NCBI GenBank assembly: GCA_022575985.1
Contig: JAKSXM010000014.1
Span: 13,144,001 to 13,208,000, forward strand
Origin: Anagrus nilaparvatae
Lineage: Eukaryota > Arthropoda > Insecta > Hymenoptera > Mymaridae
DNA: 64,000 nucleotides
Reading direction: 5' to 3'
This document shows positions 1-12,159 of this stretch, one piece after another. The translations under genes and the position numbers were made by a program. The stretch's first letter is position 1. Each line of letters starts with the position of its first letter. The notes below the pieces were generated by a model, which saw nothing but the letters and a program-made list of their open reading frames with translations, did not search any database and was not told the DNA's origin.

Positions 1-555
1 ATTTGGATGCTCAATACCCTAAAACTCCATGGACCGCAGTCAAAAATAATCAATAAAAATTATCAAAATAATAGTATGTTTACCAAAAATTTTGATTTTG
101 GAGTCAGTGATTTTTAATTCTGAAATTTGGCTAAAAAATTAGTGTCAGCATGTCCCTGAAACCCTAACGCCACAGTCAAGAATAATTAATTATTAAAAAT
201 ATTAGCAGTTTTACCGAAAATATCGGTTTTAGGGTCAAGGTCAGGTTAGATTTGTGAAATGAAAATTTGGCTAAGAAATTCGAGTAAGGAATTCAAATTC
301 AGCATTTCCGTTAATCCCATGTGCTGAACTCGAGAATAATTAATTTAAATTTTTAAAAATAATATTTTTACCGAATTTTGCTGTTCCAGGGTACATTATT
401 TAGATTTCCGGCTAAAAAATTCTGGATCAGCATGCCCCTGAACCCCACGTTTCGTAATCAAGAATAATTAATTAAAATAATTAAAACTGATATTTTTAAC
501 GAATTTCGCGTTTTCGGGGTCAGTTATTCGTAATTTTTGAAAATTATAACCAGAT
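1..555. repeat. degenerate tandem repeat, about 140-bp unit, about 4 copies
   Basis: The segment AGCATG.CCCTGAA.CCC followed by CAAGAATAATTAATT recurs at about 8, 147, 301 and 429, each time followed by a TTTTTACCGAA-type stretch and a GGGTCA box. Spacing is 128-154 bp and copies are strongly diverged. There is no coding potential. It is old satellite or part of a larger repeat that starts outside the window. Confidence 0.6.
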
Positions 556-887
556 ACGAGCTCAGCGTACTTAAAAACTCCAAACATATACAAAATATAT
601 ATATACAAAAAATATATATATATATACACAAAATTTGGACTTATTTTAAAAATTTTAAATTTTATTGATGGAAGTCAAATAGAAGTCATAGAAGTCTTCA
701 AAACTTCGAAGTTCAGTAACCCTTGTTCAGTAACTAAGTAAATCACGATTGTAACGACCATCATGGTGATATCTTTATTAACAAAGAGGATAAAAGTTTT
801 TTTCTACATCAAGCCTGACATCAAATCAAAGTAGTACCGTAATTTTTATTAAATTTATATTTAATGATAAGAACTCTTATATATATA
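556..887. other. non-coding AT-rich spacer with a (TA)n tract
   Basis: An AT-rich stretch with an impure TA microsatellite at about 585-630. I see no gene, splice-site pair or inverted repeat. It ends where the long inverted arm of the next element begins. Confidence 0.6.
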
Positions 888-1615
888 TTTTTTTGTGGTG
901 ACGTTATGCTTAATTATTTGAACGAGAGCTCTAGTATATTACGGTGTCACTTTATTTCTCAGATATCATATACATAAAATAGTTGCAAAAATTATCAACC
1001 AGTATTAATATTTGTGATTGCTTAAATTACCATACGGTCAATAATTTGGCAGCGTTTTTAACTCTTGAAGATGGCTGAATGAAAGCAGTTTTTTTTAAGT
1101 ATCAGGCAATTAGAGACTACATAAAATATTATTTTTGACCAACAAAATACAGTTGAAATAAAAGCAAAAGTTATAAATTAATCTCCATAAAACATGACTG
1201 TGCTTTCCCAAGATCTGAATAATTTTCCCTTCGCTCAAAAGTTACAAAATAAATTTTTTTTTCAAATCAGCAAATTTCTTTTACAATTAAATTAAAAATG
1301 AAAGATTTAATTTTTGGCCACAATTAATATTTTACTTAGCCTCTTTTTGGTCAATACCGAAAAAAATCCTGACAACCAGCCCTCTCAATGTCTAATCTAT
1401 TATTCTTAGACAGGCGAGTATTTCAGAATGAACTCTACATTAGGGGTTGACAAGTCTGTTATAATGTCGGTCTTAAAATCATTCAAAAAAATATTGCATT
1501 TTGATTTATGAAATTTGTTGCTTTTATTAAATTAGAATTGCACGGCTATATAAAAATTGTATATTTTATAAATAAAAAAAAATTTTTATCGTAATTTTAA
1601 GAATTTTAATTACTG

Positions 1616-3749
1616 GTCCTAATTCATAATAAAAAAAACTAAAGAAATTTATTTTTTATATAACGAAGACTAAAAGAAATTCTAGGATCTTATACATTTT
1701 TTTTTTATTTATTTTTGCAGAAAAAAAGATCGATACAACGATCAATGTTTGTATACATATAGTTTGCCAGTCAGCTGCTGAGACGCACGACTGCGACGCC
1801 ACGGGGATTGTTTATATTATTTTAATATAGCAGAAAGATAAAGAAAAGAGCAAAGAATCTTTCTCGCAAGTCGCGCAATACAGACACGCGGATTCAAAAA
1901 ACTGACGGAAATCGGTGTACAGTGTGTTGTGCGATGAGTAAAAATCGCCATGTTTGATCAATATTACTTTCTCACTCTTTCACGTATATTTTGATAATAT
2001 AAAATGCGCGATTTCTGTTTTCAAATTTTTAGAAAAAACTTTCAATAATAATTAATTAGCAATTAAAATTATCGTTATTTTTATTTTTCACGACATTAAA
2101 ATCATAATAATTAAATTTAAAAATACATATGCGTTAACTTACACTTTAAGCAGCAGAAAAAAGTTTTATTATTTATCCAACTTATAAAAAATAGTACACC
2201 TCAAGTCTTGCCTTTCTTTTATTTTCTTCTTTTTACTCAAAAATTTCTGTTTTTACCATACTTTTCTTAAAATCAATTTTCTTTTCACTCTGTTTCTTAA
2301 ATCTTATTGAAATAATATATTTTTTTTTCAAAATTTAAAAAAAATTAGTATGAATTAATTAAAAATAATAAACTTTATACAAAATGCTCGACAAAATGAA
2401 TTTTTGAAGTGGACCTTGTGCCACATTTTTTGTTTATTGTAAAATAATTTGCATTTACTTTAAATTAAAAAAAAAATTTATATCAAAAAATTTGTTTCAA
2501 TAAAACAAGATAAATAATAAATAAAATAAAATTGAAATATTAAAGAATTATATCAGAGATTATATAGACACTCATCTAACAATGCTCCGGAAGTATATGT
2601 ACTGAAATCTATTGCCCCGCTAAAGCCATGTACAAGCAGCGAGCAGTGGGGCGAAGGGGGATTTTATAGAATTAGATATCATGAGAATATGCCTCTCCTT
2701 CCCCCACGCAAATGACCGCTCGCTGCTTGTACATGCCTTTAGCGGGGCAATAGATTTCAGTATACTTATACTTCCGGAGCATTGTTAGATGAGTGTCTAT
2801 ATAAGTTTTTAATATTTCAATTTTATTTTATTTATTAATTATCTTGGTTTATTGAAACAAATTTTTTGAAATAAAGTTTTCTTTTAGTTTAAATTTTTTT
2901 TTAGTTTAAAATAAATGAAAATTCTTTTACAATAAAAAAAGTTGTGGCGCATGGTCCACTTCAAATATTCATTTTGTCGAGCATTTTGTATAAAGTTTAT
3001 TATTTTTAATTAATTAATGCTAATTTTTTTTTTTTAAATATATTATTTTAATAAGATTTAAGAAACAGAGTGAAAAGAAAATTGATTTTAAGAAAATTAT
3101 GGTATAAACAGAAATTTTTAAGTTAAAAGAAGAAAATAAAAGAAAAGCAAGACTTGAGGTGTACTATTTTTTATAAGTTGGATAAATAATAAAACTTTTT
3201 TCTGCTACTTAAAGTGTAAGTTAACGCATATGTATTTTTAAATTTAATTATTATGATTTTAATGTCGTGAAAAATAAAAATAACGATAATTTTAATTGCT
3301 AATTAATTATTATTGAAAGTTTTTTCTAAAAATTTGAAAACAGAAATCGCGCATTTTATATTATCAAAATATACGTGAAACAGTGAGAAAGTAATATTGA
3401 TTAAACATGGCGATTTTTACTCATCGCACAACACACTGTACACCGATTTCCGTCAGTTTTTTGAATCCGCGTGTCTGTATTGCGCGACTTGCGAGAAAGA
3501 TTCTTTGCTCTTTTCTTTATCATTCTGCTACATTATATTAAAATAATATAAACAAGCCCCGCGGCCGGCGTCGCAGTCGTGCGTCTCAGCAGCTGACTGG
3601 CAAACCATATTTATACAAACATTGATCGTTGTATCGATTTTTTTTCTGCAAAAATAAATAAAAAAAATTTATAAGATCCTAGAATTTATTTAAGTCTTCG
3701 TTATATAAAAAATAAAATTATTTATTTTTTTTTTATTATTAATTAGGAC
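1616..3749. repeat. giant palindrome, arms about 1.03 kb
   Basis: Bases 1616-2646 reappear as the reverse complement at 2722-3749, with few mismatches and a spacer of only about 75 bp. The spacer is GC-richer than its surroundings. Recognisable paired blocks include the CAGCTGCTGAGACGCACGA region near 1770, its partner near 3590, and the CGATTTTTACTCATCGCAC blocks near 1940 and 3411. Confidence 0.85.
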
Positions 3750-3994
3750 AAACTTTTTTCTGCTGCTTATAAAGTGTGAGTTAACGCATATATATTTTTA
3801 AATTTAATTATTATGATTTTAATGTCGTGAAAAATAAAAATAACGATAATTTTAATAGTTAATTAATTATTATTGAAAGTTTTTTCTAAAAATTTGAAAA
3901 CAGAAATCGCGTATTTTATAATATCAAAATATACGTGAAAGAGTGAGAAAGTAATATTGATCAAACATGGCGATTTTTACTCATCGCACAACAC
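3192..3994. repeat. direct duplication of part of the arm (3192-3436 and 3751-3994)
   Basis: The stretch AACTTTTTTCTGCT through CATCGCACAACAC at 3192-3436 is repeated in the same orientation at 3751-3994, about 95% identical by eye. The second copy continues after the P-like insertion at 12160. The element therefore has one and a half right arms. Confidence 0.75.
3987..3994. repeat. 8-bp target-site duplication, left
   Basis: CACAACAC lies directly before the CATAGAGA terminus. The same 8 bp follow the right terminus at 12152-12159. The uninterrupted site occurs at about 3427 in the intact arm copy. Confidence 0.92.
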
Positions 3995-4239
3995 CATAGA
4001 GATATTGTATAGAGGAAACATCCCATTATAATTATGTGGGTCTTCTTAAGAGAGAGAAAGGTGCTATAGCGCAACATCTATCTCTCTCTAAACTGCTTAG
4101 TTCAGGCGACGCCGCTAGAGCTTCGATTGCGCGCGTTCATATATTTAAAATTAAAATGGAGAATTTGAATAAAAAAATTTTTAGGGTAAAGAAGAAGTAT
4201 ATCAAAATAAATTTAAATAATTTTTTTTTTAAACAAAAT

Positions 4240-4429
4240 TGTTCCGTATCGATGTATATATATGTAAATATGTTAGTGTATATGTTGTAAGTGGGGAGAG
4301 AGTAACGGCCGACCGGCACGTCAGTGTTCGCACGGCCTTTGCCAAATACAGATCAATAATAAATCTATTATTTTAATAAATTGTGTGTGTCGCCATTATT
4401 ATAATTAATTAATCACCAGCTCCTCAACA
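4240..4429 (+). repeat. LTR copy 1
   Basis: A 190-bp unit from TGTTCCGTATCG to CTCCTCAACA, with an AATAAA-like polyadenylation signal about 70 bp before the end. It is followed by a degraded PBS (TGGTCATTCGAGCC). Confidence 0.78.
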
Positions 4430-4693
4430 TTTGGTCATTCGAGCCTTTAAAGGATTAATCAAATTTATTCACTTTTTGTTATGTTTTGTTAAAATTCCGG
4501 AAAGTGAAATTTTTCTTTTATACATTCACGTGCAAAAAGCCATTACGTGCGCGCGTGTAAACCTTATAAAAATCGACAATAATAAACATTTTGGTGACGA
4601 TTTTAATTATTAAAAATAATTTAAAACAATCATTGGTGAAGGTGTTAAATAAAAATCATAGTGCGGCAAAAGTACATACAGTCCACGCAAAAC

Positions 4694-4902
4694 TTCAACA
4701 TGGCGAAGTAAAAATTTAAAAAATCGTAAACAAATTTCAACGAGGCGAAATTCTGTCACTTACATAAAATTCAACCTGGCGAATTTTATTTTCAAAATTT
4801 TCTTGCGTAAAATTTCAACATGGCGAAATTTTTGATTTTAAATAAATTCAACCAGGCGAATTTTATTTAAAAATTAATTACAAAAATTTTCAACTCGGCG
4901 AA
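4694..4902 (+). repeat. six spaced copies of TTCAACNNGGCGAA
   Basis: The 14-bp motif starts at 4694, 4736, 4770, 4814, 4847 and 4889. The variable centre is AT, GA, CT, AT, CA and TC. Spacing alternates 42, 34, 44, 33, 42, so a dimer of about 77 bp underlies it. It lies in the leader of the LTR remnant, 265 bp after LTR 1. The fixed outer bases in AT-rich filler suggest selected or recently amplified sites. Confidence 0.75.
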
Positions 4903-5039
4903 ATTTTTTGCTTCCTGAAAATCATTAAAGATTAAAAAAGTGGAAAAGAAGTAAATAAATTTTATAAAAATCATCGAATCAAGTGTCATACAAAAGGAGG
5001 GAAAAAATCTAATTTTCATGAAGAAGAAAACAATCAGGA

Positions 5040-5290
5040 GTCACGTGATTCTTCTCCAATTCTTTTTTGGGCGTTATCATCATTATGGGTGTTTACGTGC
5101 AGTTCAGTTGGCGGCCATATTTTATCACCGGTTCGTCTGCTAATAAATTTTAGAAGACAGCGATCACGTGTTCCTACTAATTTTCTTTTGGCGCCATCGT
5201 CTCTGGTGTAGCAGTTCAGTAAGCGGCCATATTTTTTTTTTTTCTTCAAACGAGTTCTTCTGCTACTGAATTTAAATGAATCATTCCAGT
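5040..5290 (+). repeat. two-copy imperfect tandem duplication, about 122-bp unit
   Basis: TCACGTG, then CAGTTCAGT..GCGGCCATATTT, then a CTGCTA.T.AATTT block, occur in the same order at 5040-5161 and 5163-5290. Each copy has a CACGTG E-box and a GGCGGCCAT block. It lies inside the LTR remnant; no coding content. Confidence 0.6.
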
Positions 5291-7379
5291 CACGACGAAT
5301 CAAATTGTTGATTCTTCACCTTTTTTGCCATATTTAAAGAAAAGATACGTAATTATTTCTACTTTTTAACTTTTTAATACTATTTTTTAATATTATTTTT
5401 AATACTGTTGTAATATAAAATATAAAAAATAAAATTACTGTTAATGTCATTATTATTCTCAGTATTATTATTATTATTTTAAAATTTCTGATAATTCATA
5501 TACTTATAGATAGCATAAAATTAAAATCAAATTTAGTGTAATTATAAATATTATACAGGTTTTATAAATATATGCTCTCTCTTTCGCTCATGTGTAAAAA
5601 TTGTGTATCGTTAAATACATTTAAATATAATTTTTAGTGATGCATTGTCATATGTTAAACAGAGACAGAGATATTCGAATTTTAATATGAAAAGAGATAG
5701 AGATGTTCAAACTTTTCTTCTACGCTAATTTTTTAAACATTAATATTTTTAATATTTTTAATTTGCACAAATAGATTCTAATACACTAATAAATTAAATT
5801 CATAAATTTCATGATAAATATATTTTTTCTAAATCACAAGTCATTCGAGGAAATAAGTGCGTTCTCTTGTTTATGCCTAAAAAAGCAATCAATGCACTTC
5901 TGCACCTTATTTCCTTCGGTGATCCTTATATGATATTTTTCTATGTTTAATTTTCTTTTTTTAATTAATTAATTTTTTATTTTCTGCTAATTAATTTAAA
6001 CATATAATAAAGTTGTTTGTGTATTATAAAAAAAAAAGAAGGAAATTAGTGTATTACAAAAAAAAGAAAATAAAAACTTTGCTTATCATTAGGTATCTCT
6101 CTGTCTCTTAACTTTTTTGTAAAACAAAATATTAATTCATTTGATGTTACCTAGGTCTCTTAATTAAATGCTGTGCATCAGGAGGTCTATCATTAGCTGT
6201 AGCTGTTCGGGCTGTCTTGTCGATCAGTAGGAGTACCTGGACATCATTTGCAGATCTCATCAATCAAAATATGATTTTCTTTATCATGAGGACTATGTTT
6301 AGAATATGTTAGATTTTTATCATTTACTTTTTTATTCTACTACTTAAATATAAGTCATAATGCTAAATTTAAAAATCTATAACGTATATCATTGTTCTCG
6401 GGAAGCAAGGTTTAACTTTCAAATTTTTAACTCAAATTTTGATACATATTATATAGTTAAATTTCCTTAAATTTCTCTAAAAATATAGCTATTCTTAAAT
6501 TTTTTAATAAATATAAAAACTTAAAAAATTTTTGTCAAAAAAAATTATCTAAATTTTTTAATTTAAATGAACTTTCATTACGATAATTTTTTCTTATAAT
6601 TACACTTACTTTTTTTGACATTTCTTACAAATCTCATTAATCCGTATTCTGTTAAAGATAGGAGAGTGGTAGATGTCAAATGCTAAACTTGTAAATTCTA
6701 TTATTTTACAATTTTATCTCAATCTATAATTTAATTAATAATTTTTCATCTGTGATGTAAAATTAAGTGGGGAGGAATACTGAACCACATTTTATAGTCA
6801 CTAAGATGAGATAAAATTGTAAAAATAATTTTCAAATTAAACTCAAATCATTTTAAAGAGGTAAATTTATTTTAACTCCAGTTTAAGAAAGGTAGACTGA
6901 GTTTCCCAAAAACAATTAAATTTATGTTAGCGGATCAGTTATAAACCATAATTCTTAAACTTAGTCCTCAAATGATTTATTAAATTTATACTTGTATTGC
7001 TGGTCACAAATGTTAGTCCTAGATACTCTTATTGATTGATAGGACCGTTGTTGATTGGCAATAGTTATTGATAGTCATTTTGATGTAAATCAATATTATA
7101 TATTCAATTTTCTTAAAAGATCTAAATATTAAAAACATATCAGTATTATATTCTTTTTTATTGTAAAACTATTTTTGTAAATTGTAAAACTACATTTTAT
7201 AGCAAAACTACAAATGTACATAATTGTTTATTTAAATTATGAGACCTTTTTTAAAAAAAAACACATAATAATGTTTTTTAAAAAAAAAAAAAAATTTGTT
7301 TGTAAATAGTATTTTAATTCTTAAATTCTTTTTTATATTTTTCAATTTTTTACCTTGATAAAAAATTAAGCCGGGAGAA
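5291..7379. other. interior of the LTR remnant without genes
   Basis: AT-rich sequence with homopolymers; no ORF with retroviral motifs and no tRNA-like or tandem structure that I could support. Whatever coding region this element had is gone. Confidence 0.55.
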
Positions 7380-7569
7380 TGTTCCGTATCGATGTATATA
7401 TATGTAAATATGTTAGTGTATATGTTGTAAGTGGGGAGAGAGTAACGGCCGACCGGCACGTCAGTGTTCGCACGGCCTTTGCCAAATACAGATCAATAAT
7501 AAATCTATTATTTTAATAAATTGTGTGTGTCGCCATTATTATAATTAATTAATCACCAGCTCCTCAACA
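7380..7569 (+). repeat. LTR copy 2
   Basis: Same sequence as 4240-4429, preceded by the purine tract GGGAGAA. Unusually, an intact PBS follows it, as if it were also the 5' LTR of a second, lost element. Confidence 0.78.
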
Positions 7570-7571
7570 TT

Positions 7572-7590
7572 TGGTCCTTCGAGCCGGATT
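7572..7590 (+). other. primer-binding site complementary to tRNA-Tyr 3' end
   Basis: TGGTCCTTCGAGCCGGATT starts two bases after the LTR end. It is complementary to CCGGCTCGAAGGACCA, which I recognise as the 3' end of animal tRNA-Tyr including CCA. The copy at 4432 matches over 14 nt with one mismatch. Confidence 0.7.
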
Positions 7591-8090
7591 CAACAAAAAT
7601 AAAAAAATAAAAATTGGTTTTTTGAAAACATTTTTTTTTATTTATTACATATATGAGTTATATACAATACAATTTGTATACAATACAAAATAAGTTTTTA
7701 AATTCTGTATGAATATATCATACAAAAATTTATTTTTATACTGTTCTATGCAGTGTAAAGCTGCAAAATTTTAAATAAAACATTTTTTTTAAATTTATTT
7801 AAAATAATTAACAATTTTTACTTTTAAACCCCTAGTTCTTTAAATTTGTATTTAAAAAATTTTTAAATTTATTAATTATAATTTTAATAAATATATAAAT
7901 TAAAATATTTTTGAAATATTTTAAATAAACTATAAAACAAATTTTTATATATTTCATATTTTCAGACTAAAAAATTTATATCACAGACATTTTTACAAGT
8001 TTTGAGCATATAAAATTTGATAGGAACGTGCTTTTTTTATCGTGCTTTATAAATCTCAACTCTATAGCTCTGAATTAAAACTGATTTTTA
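7591..8090. other. 3' flank of the transposase gene, AT-rich
   Basis: About 500 bp of very AT-rich sequence downstream of the minus-strand transposase stop. Several TTTATT words (AATAAA on the gene strand) could serve as polyadenylation signals. Nothing else is seen. Confidence 0.5.
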
Positions 8091-11000
8091 TTAATTAGAA
8101 CCTTGAAATTTGGTTAAATTATTATTTTTTATTCTTACCCTACATTTTGGTTTTACCCATTGTTTTACTTCATGGCGCATTCTTGTGTCGATGTACATTT
8201 GTATAATGTTGTACAATAGTGAATATCGATGCTCTGTTATTTCATTACTAGCCAAATTTTTGTGGTTGCTGGCATCCAAAATATCATAAGGTATAGATTT
8301 TAATGAATCCAAAATAATACTATTGTTTACACTTTTTTTCTTTTTTTCATGAGTTCTAATCACCATTTCTACTCTTGAGCATATAAAATTTAAGTCTTCA
8401 GAACCGAACAACAATTTTTCATTTCTATTTTTTATTAATGTTAGATCTGATTTATTCGTATTATTTGATCCATCTAGCAAATCCAAGCAGTCAGTGCAAG
8501 GTAAAATGGCTTTTAATCTTTTAAAAACATTTCCTGCTATATACATGTACACGTCTTGAATTAATTTGTCCATCTTAACAGAATCTACACTTTTCTTGGA
8601 ATAGTTGTGTTCAAATAGCATGTAATTCTTATCCAGTAAATTTTCTATATCAAAACGTTTCCATTTTTTGGAAAATTTCCTTTTAATAGTCTTTTTAATG
8701 GTAGTAGGAGCTTTTTTCAATTCCGCACTATCAGACTGTTCTTTACAATTGGCAGACTTTGACGGCAAGACGTCAATGAATTTCAGAACTAATTTTCTAA
8801 AAGCCGATTTGTATTGAACTGTAGTTGGATTTCTAGAATGGCCATTCATAAGCCTAATTTTTGAGAAGAGTGTTTCCACATGGTCTTGAGAAAACCTATA
8901 AGTCAAAACATTTTCATTGCTGTCATCTTCAAATATTGTTGAGCATAAGTGTATTATGTTACTTAGGCTGATTATAAAGCCCAAGAACCCCGTTTTAACA
9001 GCCTTACATTCAAGTACTGATTTTCGCACCAGGATTTCTTTTTTTTCGGTATTCATTTTATCGTCAAAAAAATTATCAAAATCTTGGCTATCAGCAAAAA
9101 AATTTTCGTTTTGTACATCAAAATATTCATTGAATTCATTATCTTGAATATTACAGCAATAAATATCATTTTCTTTGTTATTATTTTTTGAATTTTTTGG
9201 TTTTAAGGGGACGTCAATTTCCAAGCCTTCAATGTAGGAAATACATTCATTAATTTTTGTTTTGAACTGAGGGAAGTTTTTTCTGTTAATGGCATTCCGC
9301 CAAGGTGACGTAGAAAATAGTGATGAACTGTTCAAAATATCAAATATATCATTAAATGTTTGACAAAACGTAGATGTATCATATGATCCTATAAAATCGA
9401 TATCTTTTAAAGAGAATTCTAAATATTGCAATGCTTTCGATGTTGATGTGCTCAATAACTCAGCCGCTAAGTTAACTTTCATCTTTTCATTATGAAATCG
9501 AACATGCCTATCGCTAACTTTACACCCTAAATGAACAAGTTTTTCATCTTGTTTAGTACTTAATTTTGAAATAAAACTCCAATGAACAAATTTATTTTTA
9601 TTATAAATAAAATTTTTTTTAGAACCAAAATAATTTCTAACGAGTTTCAGCATATGGCATGCATCACAAATTATATAAATAGGCTCATTAGTAGTTGGAT
9701 GCTTAAACCAAGGCTTAAAACCTTTTTTATCTTTGTAATTAAAATTAGCTCCAAGAAATTCGCAAGCCTTTAAGTGAGCACTATCACAGTCAAAAGTGAC
9801 ACTAATTACTTTTATATTGTATTCATTCAATTTTATTAACAAGTCTTTTAAGAGTATTGATTTTTCAAGACCAGTCAATGAATTTATTAAATAATGAGCT
9901 ACTGGAATTTTAGTACTTCCATTAATACAAACAAGTTGGAAAACTAAAGCTTTGGTTGCAATTTTAGATTCTTGGTTATCATCAACTTCATGTAATTGTC
10001 CACCTAAGTCAACTAAACCTTCTGGTGTATGGTTATTTCTATCCCAAAATACTTTTTCCATAACATTCATTTCATCAAACGTCACATTAAAAACAAGCTG
10101 TTTACCATACTTTATCTTTTGCTCGTTTACAATTTGTTTAATATTATCTAATGCTTGAATGCATATTCCAGGGTTATAATCAGAAGAACAAGCCCATCGG
10201 TTAAGAGTCTGAGGACAGGGTAAACATTTCAAAAAAGTTTTTCTAACATATTCATAGGCTTTAGTTGAGTAAAAGTGAAGTGTTCTAGCAAAAGTTTTTA
10301 GACTTGCAGGAAAAACCGTTTTTTTTTGGAATGCAGTCGATTAACGATGTCCTTTATATGAGTTGGTAACCCCTACATTTCAAAAATATATAAATTAAAA
10401 TAATATTTGCTAATGAAAAAGTCAGACAACAGTATATATATGGAAATGATGGAAAAAGTTAGTTTTATTTTGTTTATTTATGTAACTTAATCGATTGTTA
10501 GTTTTCACTGTAAAATCTGTTAATACATGTAAATTTCATGCAATTAAATTACAGCAAATTAATGATTTTCTTAAACGTGTTATTTTATTGATTAAATGGA
10601 ATGAACATGTACTCTGATGATCAATTCGTATGCAATTTTTTTAAGTTAAGTAACCTGCAAAAAATCTGCTACGTAATTTTCATTTTGTTCTTTTAAGTTG
10701 TTGATCATATCCATGATATTTAGGATCTTTTTATCTCTTCGTTTCTCACGTTTTGCAGATGCCCTTTTAAAATTTTTTTGAAGGATTTGAGCTCTTAAAA
10801 ATTTATGCCAAGCTGCTTCATTTTGAAAATCTTGTTGCGAAAAAACGGTTACATTTTTACCAGTAACCATTCTAATTTTTTTGACATGCGAATACGTATC
10901 CAAAAAATCATCAGAATCTAATTTTCTGTAAATACGTGTGAGAAATTAACGAAAACTGCAATAAAAATAGTAACAATGTTTTTATTTTTATTTATACCTT

Positions 11001-11564
11001 TTAATCCCTCGTTTTTCTGCTCCATTACTCTCATCAATAAAATTTTGATTAATTAAATTCGAGATTAAATTCTGTCTGTAATAAATTTTTAATTTTTTAG
11101 TAAATATTTAAATATAATAATCAAAGTACCTATTTGAATTATATAAAATTATTATTAAAATAATAAAAATTATTATTAAAACAATAATATTTATTTAAAA
11201 TATGAAAATGAGCTATATAATAATATATAAAAAAAATAGTACCTATTTTCACTACTTTGACGAAAATTTTTTTGAATTGGAACTGCAGTTGATAAAAGTC
11301 GTTTTCTTGAATTTCCTGAAAATGAACTTTTATCGAAATGATCATTGCATAAAACGCTATAACTTTTTATCATATCTTCTTTAATTCCAATACTTGAAAT
11401 CCACTGCTTTTTTAAATTTGGGTTCCTCGGAAAGCTAAAATTCAAGTTTTTTTTAAAAAAGTTTTACACTTAATAATATAATAAATAATTGTATACTTAT
11501 GAAAACTTCGTTCTGGTTCAATTGGATTTTTCTCTTTTTTACATAAAATACAAATTCTGGTCAT
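8091..11564 (-). CDS. P-element/THAP9-like transposase, five exons, one frameshift
   Basis: Exons by GT-AG sites with matching phase: 11564-11497, 11434-11243, 11075-10998, 10925-10655 and 10372-8091, about 960 codons. Exons 1-2 form a THAP zinc finger: CxxC at residues 5 and 8, FPRNP, a Trp, the CNDHF Cys/His pair and a terminal AVP. Exon 4 is basic and coiled-coil-like. Exon 5 begins with the LPTHIKDIVNRLHSK segment typical of P transposases. It continues with catalytic-core acidic residues in VTFDEM and VTFDCD (95 residues apart) and in SQDHVETLFSKIR, the late Glu of the DDE triad. Between them lie a DACHMLKLVRN segment and the region normally holding the GTP-binding insertion. A run of nine A on the gene strand (plus 10319-10327) is one base out of frame with both flanking conserved blocks, so the copy is inactivated unless slippage or a read error explains it. 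Confidence 0.85.
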
Positions 11565-12151
11565 TTTTTCGAAACAAAGGTAAACCAAGCTAAATAAATA
11601 AGTTTTATCGCACGCGCTCCTAAATGAAATATTAACTTATCAAACACTTATTTATAAAATAAGTTATATTCCCACTTCCTTTTATTCAATGTTTATATAA
11701 AATAATAGAAGTAAATATAAATATAAACAGATACAAATTGATTGAAAATAATTTTACGTTTGGATTTAAAATAAAATGTACATTTGCGCATATTTGTGTG
11801 TGTATTATACGGAGTTAAATATTAGAAAAAAATAATTCATAAATAAAATAATGCTTAATTTTTTTATTCTTATTTAATAAAATTAATCTGCAAATAATAA
11901 AATATAATATAATAATATAATAAAATAAAATAAAATGAAATTAACAAAATATAAATAAAATACAATATTTCTCCATTAATAAAAAATTTAAAATTTTTAA
12001 ATTTATTAGCGCGCGCTTACAACACTCTAGCGGTGTCGTATAAATTAAGAAGTTTAGAGAGAGATAGATATAGCGCTATTTTATTTTAAGTGTGGACATT
12101 TTCACTTATGTGCAGCATAGTATAATGTGCCCTCTATACAATATCTCTATG

Positions 12152-12159
12152 CACAACAC
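12152..12159. repeat. 8-bp target-site duplication, right
   Basis: CACAACAC directly after the right terminus CTCTATG, identical to 3987-3994. Confidence 0.92.

Larger units (their letters stand above)
4240..7569 (+). mobile_element. non-autonomous LTR retrotransposon remnant (tRNA-Tyr primed)
   Basis: Two direct 190-bp repeats (4240-4429 and 7380-7569) start TG and end CA, contain an AATAAA signal and differ by nothing I can see. The next 16 shared bases differ once. The second repeat is preceded by the purine tract GGGAGAA, a plausible polypurine tract. Both are followed after 2 nt by a primer-binding-site sequence. The 2.95 kb between them has no gag or pol ORF, so this is an internally deleted or LARD-like element. 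Near-identical LTRs imply a recent insertion or gene conversion. The PBS resembles that of some insect BEL/Pao elements, which is inference only. Confidence 0.72.
3995..12151 (-). mobile_element. P-element/THAP superfamily DNA transposon, 8,157 bp
   Basis: The ends are perfect inverted repeats of 20 bp: CATAGAGATATTGTATAGAG at 3995 and its complement ending at 12151. They are flanked by an exact 8-bp duplication CACAACAC (3987-3994 and 12152-12159). CA-starting termini with an 8-bp TSD are diagnostic of the P superfamily. Subterminal similarity continues for about 150 bp, including TCTATCTCTCTCTAAACT and CGCTAGAG. The element carries a minus-strand transposase with a THAP finger and an LTR-element remnant. 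It landed in the arm of the long-TIR element, and the empty site can be read from the other arm. Confidence 0.93.

Noticed and set aside
4036..4290. 84-codon ORF at the P-element left end
   Set aside because: Runs from the terminal repeat into the LTR, with lysine/asparagine-rich chance composition.
5034..5303. 89-codon minus-strand ORF
   Set aside because: Covers the two-copy tandem duplication; no domain, and the duplicate units are in different frames.
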